A stretch of 9,631 nt of DNA, taken from assembly GCA_004556875.1 (NCBI GenBank), contig SFFP01000055.1:1-9631 (forward strand), read 5' to 3'. The translations under genes and the position numbers were made by a program. Below the pieces are notes generated by a model. It was not told where the DNA came from and did no database searches. It was given only the letters and a program-made list of their open reading frames with translations. The DNA is from Ruminococcus flavefaciens (GTDB lineage: Bacteria > Bacillota_A > Clostridia > Oscillospirales > Ruminococcaceae). Of the stretch, positions 1 to 5,728 are shown one piece after another (position 1 is the stretch's first letter; the number at the start of each line of letters is the position of its first letter).

Positions 1-5
1 TCATA

Positions 6-224
6 ATGGATTTCCACAAAATAGAAAATATCAAAAGGGATAATGATGTTCAGACCTACCGTGAAGTAGTTGCGTTTATGAAAGGAGAGACTCTTGATGA
101 TATCGAAAAGGAAAAAGAAGCTGCAAAGCGCGTGTCAGAAAAGAAAAAGATACTTATTTTTTTAGTGTGTTATTCATCAGCAGCTGCTGTTATCGCACTT
201 ATTAAATTTATTTTTTTTCACTGA
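6..224 (+). CDS. Small hypothetical protein with C-terminal membrane segment
   Basis: I do not recognise this 72-residue product. The first ~48 residues are strongly charged (many Lys, Glu and Asp) and probably helical. Residues about 49-70 form one hydrophobic stretch (ILIFLVCYSSAAAVIALIKF and following), so the likely topology is a cytoplasmic N-terminus with a single C-terminal membrane anchor. The ATG at 6 lies at the window edge, so no ribosome binding site can be judged. The frame is still open before it, so the true start may be upstream and this may be only the C-terminal part of a longer protein. A terminator-like hairpin begins 27 nt after the TGA stop, which supports this being the last gene of a unit. 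Confidence 0.5.
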   Translation: MDFHKIENIKRDNDVQTYREVVAFMKGETLDDIEKEKEAAKRVSEKKKILIFLVCYSSAAAVIALIKFIFFH

Positions 225-250
225 GCGATCGTAAAATATAATTTGACTTT

Positions 251-320
251 GACTCCTTTGTAAATGTTCATTGTTTTAAAACAATAATGAATATGAGCAA
301 CAGGAGTTTCTTTTTATTAT
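251..320 (+). terminator. Rho-independent terminator-like hairpin after the first gene
   Basis: ACTCCT (252-257) pairs with AGGAGT (302-307), and the interior contains the perfect 16-nt palindrome ATTGTTTTAAAACAAT (270-285) flanked by further partly matched stem. A T-rich run (TTTCTTTTTATTATTT) follows the 3' arm. The long, mostly A/T stem has mismatches, so efficiency is uncertain, but position and T-run fit termination of the preceding gene. Confidence 0.6.
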
Positions 321-375
321 TTATGTTATTAAATTGTAAAAAAGGTAAATATTGTCTAAAAATTAGATAAAGCAG

Positions 376-404
376 TTGACAGATAATTAAACGCTTAGTA
401 TATT
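376..404 (+). promoter_or_regulatory. SigA-type promoter P1 upstream of the DivIVA-like gene
   Basis: TTGACA (376-381), a perfect -35, is followed after exactly 17 nt by TATATT (399-404), a one-mismatch -10. It lies about 250 nt before the start codon of the DivIVA-like gene, in the otherwise gene-free AT-rich stretch 225-650. It would give a long leader that also runs through P2. Confidence 0.6.
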
Positions 405-454
405 TTACATAAATTTTATAGTAAAGTGCACTAAAATCACTCCAAATTTTCTAC

Positions 455-471
455 ATTTCAATAGTTGAAAT
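455..471. promoter_or_regulatory. Perfect inverted repeat over the P2 -35 box (candidate operator)
   Basis: ATTTCAATAGTTGAAAT is a perfect inverted repeat with 7-bp arms and a 3-nt centre, and its right arm is the -35 hexamer of P2. A repressor bound here would block the -35 box. AT-rich DNA makes chance palindromes common, so the operator role is only a suggestion. Confidence 0.3.
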
Positions 472-493
472 AATATATTCAATATGTTATAAT
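465..493 (+). promoter_or_regulatory. SigA-type extended -10 promoter P2 of the DivIVA-like gene
   Basis: TTGAAA (465-470), 17 nt spacer, then a perfect TATAAT (488-493) preceded by TGT, making an extended -10 (TGnTATAAT). The predicted transcription start is near 500, leaving a leader of about 150 nt before the ATG at 651. This is the best promoter match in the window. Confidence 0.8.
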
Positions 494-534
494 TTAGATA
501 AGGCATAAATCAGCAGAACCTGTATTCTTGTACT

Positions 535-645
535 GTGAAGGCTTATTTATATGCAATATCACCAATGAGAAGACCTTCACTGTGTCGGAATGCGGGTTTT
601 TGTTCCTTAAATTTTTAACCTCGGTCTCACCGAGGGGAATGGAGT
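535..645 (+). promoter_or_regulatory. Structured leader and ribosome binding site of the DivIVA-like gene
   Basis: Two inverted repeats lie in the predicted 5' leader. GTGAAGG (535-541) can pair with CCTTCAC (574-580). CCTCGG (619-624), with a 5-nt loop, pairs with CCGAGG (630-635). The second hairpin ends directly against the Shine-Dalgarno region GGAATGGAG (637-645), whose GGAG lies 6 nt before the ATG at 651. The hairpin could influence ribosome access. Apart from the two promoters, the palindrome and these hairpins, I see no gene between 225 and 650. Confidence 0.4.
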
Positions 646-650
646 GTACC

Positions 651-2171
651 ATGAGCGAACCAACACCTACAGTATTACGAGAAACCAAAATGGGTCAAAG
701 AGGCTTTGTTAAAGAGGACGTTATTACTTATCTTGACGAACTCAATTCAAAGATAGTTGCCCTTGAGGATGAAAATAAATCTTTAAAGGAGAACGGACCT
801 GCTTCTAATTCTGATGAGCTTAAAAAGGCTTTAACACAGGTCGAGAACCTTCAGGAGAAGCTCAATACCTCCAATAACGCACTCAGAGCTGCTAAAAAGG
901 AAAATGAAGAGCTTCAGAAGACTATCGCACAGCTCAAGGCTGCAGGCGGAAACGCAGGCGGAGCACAGCAGGCTGCTGCTGCACTTGAGGCTGCTAAGAA
1001 GGAAATAGAGACACTTAAAGAACAGCTCAAGGCTGCTGAACAGAAGGCTGCTGCAGGCGGAAATGCTGCTCAGTCAACAGCTGCACTTGAAGCTGCTAAG
1101 AAGGAAATAGAGGATCTCAGAAATCGTCTCAAGGCTGCTGAACAGAAGGCTGCTGCAGGAAATGCTGTTGCCGGCGGAAATGCTGCTGTTGACGGCGAGA
1201 TCGCTAAGCTCAAGCAGGAGCTTGCAAAGCTCAGCGAAGATATCAATGCTAAGACAAAAGAGCTTGTTGACAAGGATAACAAGATCATTGAGCTCGCTAA
1301 GAAGGGCGACGAGTCTGCTAAGAAGGACGAGGAGATCAAGTCACTTAACGAGCAGATCGCTAAGCTCAAGGAAGAGTCAAGCAATCCTATCGCTATGATG
1401 GGCGCTATGTTTGCTGAAGCTCAGAAGAATGTCAACCAGATCCAGAATCAGGCTAAGCTTGATGCTGAAAATGTTACAAAGGAAGCCAACGACAAGGCTG
1501 CTAAGATACTTGATGATGCAAATATCGAGGCTGAAAAGGCTGTTGCAGTTGCAAATGCTGCAGCTGAGACCTGCATCAAGGAAGCTAACGATCAGGCTAG
1601 GAACACAATTACCGAAGCTAATGCTCATGCTGATAAGGTAAATGCAATGTCAAAGACTGTTCGTGAGATGCTTCTCACAGAGATCGAGAGCGTAAACAGC
1701 AAGTTTGCTGATATCACTTCTGTTCTCAATAACCTTACAGGTCAGTGCACAGGCAGAATGAACGAGGCTCAGAACCTTATCGGTGAAGCTCGCAAGACTG
1801 TTGATACAGCAAAGTCTGATGAGAATACTATAAAGAAGGCAGAAGCTCCTAAGGCTGAATTTACACCTTCAAAGGCTCCAAGAGCTGATCTGTCAGATCT
1901 TCCGTCTGCAAAAACAGGCGATAAGAACAAGAGCGGCGATCCATTCTCAAATGTAGGAAATTTTAATAACAACAATAACAATAATAACAATAAGAACTTC
2001 AATAACAATAATAACAACAACAATAACAATAATAAGCCTGCACAGGCTCCTGCTCAGAATCAGCAGCAGAACAAGCCTGCACAGGGAAACAAGAGCGCTA
2101 ACTTCAACTTCGATATGGCAGAGCTTTTAAAGGCTGCTGAAGAAGAAGCTGCTAAGGATTCAGAAAACTAA
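651..2171 (+). CDS. DivIVA-like coiled-coil protein with Asn-rich tail
   Basis: A 506-residue cytoplasmic, mostly helical protein. Residues about 14-46 (MGQRGFVKEDVITYLDELN and following) match the N-terminal DivIVA-type motif, a short conserved segment leading into a coiled coil. Long coiled coils follow (about 32-100, 105-170, 183-245 and 255-395), interrupted by Gly/Ala/Asn linkers. The 255-330 part is rich in Ala/Glu/Lys and resembles the C-terminal helices of DivIVA/GpsB-like proteins. Residues 439-461 are nearly pure Asn, then a Gln/Pro/Ala linker, and the protein ends in a short amphipathic helix (FDMAELLKAAEEEA). DivIVA proteins mark negatively curved membrane and recruit division or wall-synthesis factors; here that role is inferred. 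I chose the ATG at 651 because GGAG lies 6 nt upstream. The frame is open back to about 528, but that extension has no motif and no ribosome binding site. Confidence 0.85.
   Translation: MSEPTPTVLRETKMGQRGFVKEDVITYLDELNSKIVALEDENKSLKENGPASNSDELKKALTQVENLQEKLNTSNNALRAAKKENEELQKTIAQLKAAGGNAGGAQQAAAALEAAKKEIETLKEQLKAAEQKAAAGGNAAQSTAALEAAKKEIEDLRNRLKAAEQKAAAGNAVAGGNAAVDGEIAKLKQELAKLSEDINAKTKELVDKDNKIIELAKKGDESAKKDEEIKSLNEQIAKLKEESSNPIAMMGAMFAEAQKNVNQIQNQAKLDAENVTKEANDKAAKILDDANIEAEKAVAVANAAAETCIKEANDQARNTITEANAHADKVNAMSKTVREMLLTEIESVNSKFADITSVLNNLTGQCTGRMNEAQNLIGEARKTVDTAKSDENTIKKAEAPKAEFTPSKAPRADLSDLPSAKTGDKNKSGDPFSNVGNFNNNNNNNNNKNFNNNNNNNNNNNKPAQAPAQNQQQNKPAQGNKSANFNFDMAELLKAAEEEAAKDSEN
978..1169 (+). 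repeat. Tandem ~102-nt in-frame duplication in the coiled coil
   Basis: Copy 1 (978-1070) and copy 2 (1080-1169) are nearly identical at DNA level and start 102 nt (34 codons) apart. Each encodes AALEAAKKEIE, a variable stretch (TLKEQ or DLRNR), then LKAAEQKAAAG and a Gly/Asn/Ala linker. The high nucleotide identity suggests a recent in-frame duplication that lengthens the rod by one unit. Confidence 0.85.
1965..2033 (+). repeat. AAY trinucleotide tract encoding poly-asparagine
   Basis: Twenty-three codons, of which all but Lys-Asn-Phe in the middle are uninterrupted AAT/AAC Asn codons (9 Asn, KNF, then 11 Asn). The mix of AAT and AAC shows it is not a pure microsatellite, but it is slippage-prone and any 3-nt change stays in frame. 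It encodes a flexible linker before the C-terminal helix of the DivIVA-like protein. Confidence 0.9.
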
Positions 2172-2182
2172 TATCATTTATA

Positions 2183-2216
2183 CCGACTCCCTTCGGAGCG
2201 ATCCGCGGGGAGTCGG
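2183..2216 (+). other. Strong GC-rich intercistronic hairpin without U-tract
   Basis: CCGACTCCC (2183-2191) pairs perfectly with GGGAGTCGG (2208-2216). Inside the loop, CGGA and TCCG can pair around a GCGA (GNRA-type) tetraloop. It starts 12 nt after the stop of the DivIVA-like gene, but the downstream sequence (CAATAAACTTG) has no T-run, so intrinsic termination should be weak. It may protect or process the transcript end or allow partial read-through into the sigma-factor gene, for which I see no convincing promoter of its own. Confidence 0.65.
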
Positions 2217-2255
2217 CAATAAACTTGAATTGTATGGAAAAATGCAGATTGTTGG

Positions 2256-2855
2256 GTGGATATCTTGCTTGATTTGGATTTCAATTTGAATGAACTGAAC
2301 AGCAAAACGGATGAGGAGCTTGCAGTGCTTGGCAAAACTGATAAAAATGCATCTGCTGTTCTTATTTCACGCTATTCAAGACTTATTTTCATTAAATCGG
2401 AAATTTATGCAAATTCTGCTACCGACAGCGACGACCTGCATCAGGAAGGCATGATGAGCCTTCTCAAAGCGATCGAAGCCTTTGATCCGCAAAAGGGAGT
2501 AAAGTTCTCAACTTTTGCAGAGGTATGTATCGTAAACCGCATGAGGACTCTTTCCAAAAGATCGGTAAAGAGTACATCTTTCGGTGAACGTATAGACGAT
2601 GATGAGGCGGCAGATGTACTGTCAGTGGAGGAAACTCCTGAAAGCATTTATTTTTACAAAGAATTTTTTTCCGAACTCTGGAAAAACATTTGCTCGGTCT
2701 TGTCTTTGACTGAGCTGAATGTGCTCACTCTGTGCGTGCAGGGTCTGAGCTACAAGAGTACGGCTGAAAAGCTTGGCATCAGCGAAAAGGCTGTTGACAA
2801 TGCTATGCAGCGAGCAAGAAAGAAAATACGTGTGGTAATGCACGATACAAATTGA
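2256..2855 (+). CDS. RNA polymerase sigma factor, SigH-like (sigma-70 family)
   Basis: A 199-residue sigma-70 family protein that directs RNA polymerase core to specific promoters. Region 2 spans about residues 34-103, with the core-binding and -10-reading signature DLHQEGMMSLLKAIEAFDP and FSTFAEVCIVNRM. Region 4 spans about 140-193, with a helix-turn-helix at LSYKSTAEKLGISEKAVDNA. Length, the absence of region 1.1 and a full region 3, and the FAEVCI and AVDNAMQRARKK motifs resemble Bacillus SigH rather than ECF factors or RpoD. The start is uncertain: no ATG precedes the region 2 Met codons. GTG 2256 gives the longest product, while TTG 2265 sits just behind GGGTGGAT, the only plausible ribosome binding site. 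No anti-sigma gene is adjacent. Which promoters it reads cannot be told from this window. Confidence 0.88.
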   Translation: MDILLDLDFNLNELNSKTDEELAVLGKTDKNASAVLISRYSRLIFIKSEIYANSATDSDDLHQEGMMSLLKAIEAFDPQKGVKFSTFAEVCIVNRMRTLSKRSVKSTSFGERIDDDEAADVLSVEETPESIYFYKEFFSELWKNICSVLSLTELNVLTLCVQGLSYKSTAEKLGISEKAVDNAMQRARKKIRVVMHDTN

Positions 2856-2860
2856 AATAT

Positions 2861-2925
2861 GACCGTGTAGCTCAAGCCAGAGAGCGTTGTTTTACAAAGA
2901 TGTGGGTGGAAGTCCAACCGTGGTC
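2861..2925 (+). other. tRNA-like cloverleaf element (possible degenerate tRNA or structured leader)
   Basis: The 65-nt segment begins 5 nt after the sigma-factor stop and can fold as a cloverleaf. A 7-bp closing stem joins GACCGTG (2861-2867) to CGTGGTC (2919-2925), with two G-U pairs. TA then leads to a D-arm-like GCTC/GAGC stem (2870-2873 with 2882-2885), very like the usual tRNA TAGCTCA...GAGC. TTGT/ACAA (2887-2890 with 2894-2897) replaces the anticodon arm, and GGTGG (2905-2909) pairs with CCAAC (2914-2918) with one mismatch in the T-arm position. It is about 7 nt shorter than a normal tRNA, has no proper anticodon stem, no TTCGA T-loop and no CCA, so it is not a working tRNA gene. It could be a tRNA remnant, a tRNA-like leader of the zinc-ribbon gene, or chance. 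Confidence 0.35.
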
Positions 2926-2952
2926 GAAAAAAATTAAGCGAGGTATTTTAAG

Positions 2953-3228
2953 ATGTACGAAGACAAGACATTAGTTTGCAAGGAGTGCGGACAGGAGTTT
3001 ATTTTCTCCGCAGGCGAACAGGAATTTTATGCAGAGAAAGGCTTCGTTAATGAGCCACAGAGATGCAAATCATGTCGTGATGCAAGAAAGAACGCAGGCA
3101 AGGCTGAGCGCGTAATGTACACAGCAGTTTGCGCTTCATGCGGCGGTGAAGCAAAGGTTCCTTTTGAGCCAAAGGAAGGAAGAGCTGTTTACTGCAGTGA
3201 GTGCTTTGCAAAGATGAACGAAGCATAA
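2953..3228 (+). CDS. Small double zinc-ribbon protein (zf-trcl family)
   Basis: A 91-residue soluble protein with eight cysteines in four CxxC pairs: C9/C12 and C38/C41 form the first zinc ribbon, C60/C63 and C81/C84 the second. The segment from CKECGQEF through GEQEFYAEKGF to RCKSCR is the hallmark of the 'probable zinc-ribbon domain' family (zf-trcl). The second half, CASCGGEAKVPFEP...VYCSECF, is the common companion ribbon. The family is widespread in Firmicutes and its biochemical role is not established. Binding of nucleic acid or ribosomes is only a guess from the fold and basic content. The ATG at 2953 follows GCGAGG (2939-2944) by 8 nt. It sits downstream of the sigma-factor gene and the tRNA-like element, and is closed by a strong terminator. 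Confidence 0.85.
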   Translation: MYEDKTLVCKECGQEFIFSAGEQEFYAEKGFVNEPQRCKSCRDARKNAGKAERVMYTAVCASCGGEAKVPFEPKEGRAVYCSECFAKMNEA

Positions 3229-3236
3229 TTTATGAG

Positions 3237-3277
3237 ACCAAAAGCACAGTCGGAAACGGCTGTGCTTGGTTTTGTTT
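3237..3277 (+). terminator. Strong Rho-independent terminator after the zinc-ribbon gene
   Basis: AGCACAGTCG (3243-3252) and CGGCTGTGCT (3257-3266) form a 10-bp stem with one T-G wobble, closed by a GAAA tetraloop. Outer ACCA/TGGT pairing can extend it across two bulged A residues, and TTTTGTTTA follows. This is a textbook intrinsic terminator. Confidence 0.9.
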
Positions 3278-3279
3278 AT

Positions 3280-3307
3280 GCGTACTGCCGTGCAGTGCGC
3301 TATTTTT
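3280..3307 (+). terminator. Second terminator-like hairpin just before trmK-nif3
   Basis: GCGTACTGC (3280-3288), a CGT loop, and GCAGTGCGC (3292-3300) give a 9-bp GC-rich stem with one T-G wobble, followed at once by TATTTTT. It begins right after the T-run of the first terminator and ends 20 nt before the ATG of the next gene. It could be a back-up terminator or an attenuator. Confidence 0.6.
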
Positions 3308-3327
3308 GATATTGATGAGGTGCAGAA

Positions 3328-4785
3328 ATGCTTGATAACAGACTAAAAAAGATAGCTGAGCTTGTCAGCGGCGAGGGGATCGCTGTTGATGTCGGTACAG
3401 ACCACGCATACCTCGCGGCTGAACTGGTAAAGAGCGGAAAGTGCAGTAAGGTCATTGCTTCCGATGTGAAGGAAGGTCCGCTTGATTCTGCGCGAAATAC
3501 CGTTGAAAAATACGGAATACAGGACAATGTGGAGCTTGTACTCTCAGATGGACTTGAAAATGTGTCCCTTGACGGAGTATCGGATATCGTTATTGCAGGA
3601 ATGGGCGGAGAGACTATCCTTGAAATAATGTCAAAGGTCAGCACTGACGGAAGAGCTAACGAGGAAACACATTGGATACTTCAGCCTATGACAAAGACCG
3701 AAGTGCTCAGAAAGGGGCTCTATGACTACGGTTTTGCCATAAAGGAAGAGTTTATCGCAGAAGAGGGTGACAAGCTTTACAATATAATTACGGCTGATTA
3801 TGACCCTAACTATCTCTGTGATCTTACTGAAACTGAGAGCATTATGGGACATCTTGATGAAGATGATCCGCTGACTAAAAAGTATTACAACCGTGAGTCT
3901 GATCGCTGTTCAAAGGTTGCTGAGAGTCTGAAAAAGGCAGGAAAAATATGTGAAGCTCAGCATTATGAAGCTCTTGCGGCAAAGCTTTCAAATGGTGTTT
4001 CAAATGTTAACGTGAATGATATTATTGCTTTTCTTGACAGTCTATATCCTTTTGATATGCAGGAAAAGTGGGATAACTCAGGCTATCTTGTAGAGTATCC
4101 TCTTGATGAGTGCAGTACAGTGCTCCTTTCACTTGATATAACCAATGAGGTCGTTGAAGAAGCCTTTAAAAAGAGCGCAGAGCTGATAATTTCACATCAC
4201 CCTGTTATTTTTGAGCCGAGAAAGCGGATCGCCTCAAATGATCCTGTTTATAAGCTTATCGAAAATTGCATCGGTGCGGTATGTCTGCACACAAATCTTG
4301 ATATAGCTAACGGCGGTACTAACGGAGTGATACTCACTAAACTCAGCGAAAAGCTTGGTGTAAAAGGCGATCCTGAGCCATTTGAAGAGCTTGGCGGTGA
4401 TAAAGGTCTTGGCTGGATAATCGAACTTGATGAAGAAATATCTCCGAAAAAGCTTGCTGAGGTTTGCAAGGAGATATTCGGCTGTGAATATGTCCGTACA
4501 AGCAAATGCGGAAAAATGATAAAAAGGATAGCTTTCTGCTCAGGCTCGGGCGGCTCAATGCTTAAACTTGCAATGGAAAAAGGCTGTGATGCGCTTATTA
4601 CAGGCGACGTTAAGCATGATGTGTGGATAGACGCTAACAATTATGGCATATCACTTCTTGACTGCGGTCATTTCCATACGGAAAATATCGTTTTATGGGA
4701 ACTTCGCCGCGCTCTTGAAGAAAAATTTCCACAGCTTGACATCGAGATCGCTGAAAGCTCAGTTGATCCCTGTGAGTACGTCTGA
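3328..4785 (+). CDS. trmK: TrmK-Nif3 fusion: tRNA m1A22 methyltransferase plus dinuclear-metal Nif3 domain
   Basis: A 485-residue two-domain protein. Residues 1-~225 are TrmK, the SAM-dependent enzyme that makes N1-methyladenosine at position 22 of tRNA. The SAM-binding motif VDVGTDHAYLA is near residues 20-30, then IAGMGGE (89-95) and LQPM (118-121). Residues ~228-485 are a Nif3/YbgI-type domain starting VNDIIAFLDSLYPFDMQEKWDNSG. Its expected metal ligands are present: HHP (H290, H291), HTNLD (D325) and GHFHTE (H448, E452). The large insertion of Bacillus YqfO is absent, so this half resembles the shorter E. coli YbgI type. In Bacillus trmK and yqfO are separate neighbours; here there is one open frame with no stop or internal ribosome binding site at the junction. 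The GATGAGGTG site (3314-3322) fixes the ATG at 3328. What the Nif3 part does, including any metal-dependent hydrolase activity, is not settled for the family. Confidence 0.93.
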   Translation: MLDNRLKKIAELVSGEGIAVDVGTDHAYLAAELVKSGKCSKVIASDVKEGPLDSARNTVEKYGIQDNVELVLSDGLENVSLDGVSDIVIAGMGGETILEIMSKVSTDGRANEETHWILQPMTKTEVLRKGLYDYGFAIKEEFIAEEGDKLYNIITADYDPNYLCDLTETESIMGHLDEDDPLTKKYYNRESDRCSKVAESLKKAGKICEAQHYEALAAKLSNGVSNVNVNDIIAFLDSLYPFDMQEKWDNSGYLVEYPLDECSTVLLSLDITNEVVEEAFKKSAELIISHHPVIFEPRKRIASNDPVYKLIENCIGAVCLHTNLDIANGGTNGVILTKLSEKLGVKGDPEPFEELGGDKGLGWIIELDEEISPKKLAEVCKEIFGCEYVRTSKCGKMIKRIAFCSGSGGSMLKLAMEKGCDALITGDVKHDVWIDANNYGISLLDCGHFHTENIVLWELRRALEEKFPQLDIEIAESSVDPCEYV

Positions 4786-4794
4786 GGTGTGGCA

Positions 4795-5613
4795 ATGAGT
4801 ATATTCATATGTCCTGTATGCGGTAAAAAGCTTGATATATCGGGGAATTCCTATGTCTGCGAAAAGGGGCACAGCTTCGACAAGGCAAGAAGCGGATACG
4901 TTAATCTGCTGCTCTCAAAGCATATGGGCAAGACTGTTCACGGCGACAATAAGCTCATGGTGCAGGCAAGGAGGAATTTCCTTGATAAAGGCTATTATTC
5001 GCCGCTTTGTGAAGCTTTGCGCGATGATGTCTGTGAGTATCTCAGCGGACAGACCATAATTGACGCAGGCTGCGGCGAGGGATATTATACCTCAGCAATA
5101 ATTGATAAGCTTTCAGAAAGAAAAATTACGGCAGATGTGTGCGGAATAGATATATCGAAAGCTGCTGTCGAGTACAGCTCAAAACGCTGCAAAACCGCAG
5201 AGCTTGCAGTCGCAAGCGTATTTCACATACCTGTGGGGGATAGCTCATGCGATATGCTCGTTACACTTTTTGCGCCGTACTGCGGCGAAGAGTTTCGGCG
5301 TGTACTCAGAAAAGGCGGCATTATGATAATGGCAATACCTTCAGCTGAACATTTGTGGGAGCTGAAAAAAGCAATATATGATACGCCTTATAAAAATGAG
5401 GTGAAACCCTATGAGCTTGACGGCTTTGAGCTTTTGGATAAGAAGCACATAACCTATGAAATGCAGCTGGAAAATCAGGAGGACATAAATGCGCTCTTCT
5501 CAATGACTCCTTATTACTACAGAACAGGCAGGGAACAGCAGGAAAAATTAGCAAAAATTGGGAAACTTACGACTAAAGCGGACTTTGAACTGCTGGTTTA
5601 TCGCAATATTTGA
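4795..5613 (+). CDS. rlmA: RlmA-type 23S rRNA (guanine-N1) methyltransferase
   Basis: A 272-residue SAM-dependent methyltransferase of the RlmA family, which methylates N1 of G745 or G748 in helix 35 of 23S rRNA; Gram-positive members usually act on G748. The N-terminal zinc site is intact (C6, C9, C22, H26 in CPVCG...CEKGHSF), followed by the family segment FDKARSGYVNLL. The SAM motif DAGCGEGYYT is at 90-99, FAPYC at 159-163, and the C-terminal SMTPYYYRT signature at 236-244. Length is normal for the family. GTG at 4789 is an alternative start, but GAGGTG (4784-4789) serves as the ribosome binding site for ATG 4795. That site overlaps the stop codon of trmK-nif3, so the two genes are probably translationally coupled. 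Which guanine is methylated cannot be decided from sequence alone. Confidence 0.9.
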   Translation: MSIFICPVCGKKLDISGNSYVCEKGHSFDKARSGYVNLLLSKHMGKTVHGDNKLMVQARRNFLDKGYYSPLCEALRDDVCEYLSGQTIIDAGCGEGYYTSAIIDKLSERKITADVCGIDISKAAVEYSSKRCKTAELAVASVFHIPVGDSSCDMLVTLFAPYCGEEFRRVLRKGGIMIMAIPSAEHLWELKKAIYDTPYKNEVKPYELDGFELLDKKHITYEMQLENQEDINALFSMTPYYYRTGREQQEKLAKIGKLTTKADFELLVYRNI

Positions 5614-5643
5614 TTGGAATAAACTTACACAAAATGTTATAAT
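5614..5643 (+). promoter_or_regulatory. SigA-type extended -10 promoter of the rqcH operon
   Basis: TTGGAA (5614-5619), 18 nt spacer, then a perfect TATAAT (5638-5643) preceded by TGT. It starts on the base after the rlmA stop codon. The ATGTTATAATnTTAG context is shared with promoter P2 at 483-498. The predicted leader of about 80 nt ends with AAAGGA (5715-5720), 8 nt before the rqcH ATG. Confidence 0.75.
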
Positions 5644-5728
5644 ATTAGGTGAAAAGTTTATATACGTTCCAAACAGAGGCTGAAAGCGACAGTTTTTCAA
5701 AAGAAAAAAATAGCAAAGGAATGATCTT

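Noticed and set aside
528..650. 41-codon N-terminal extension of the DivIVA-like gene
   Set aside because: It begins at TTG with no ribosome binding site, contains hairpins, and encodes an uncharacteristic hydrophobic, Cys-containing stretch. ATG 651 has a good site and places the DivIVA motif near the N-terminus.
2861..2925. A functional tRNA-Val (TAC) gene
   Set aside because: TTTACAA could be read as an anticodon loop, but no 5-bp anticodon stem flanks it, the T-loop consensus is missing and the whole is about 7 nt short. Kept only as a tRNA-like element.
5690..5705. Hairpin in the rqcH leader (TGAAA with TTTCA)
   Set aside because: Only about five A/T-rich pairs; too weak to support a regulatory call.
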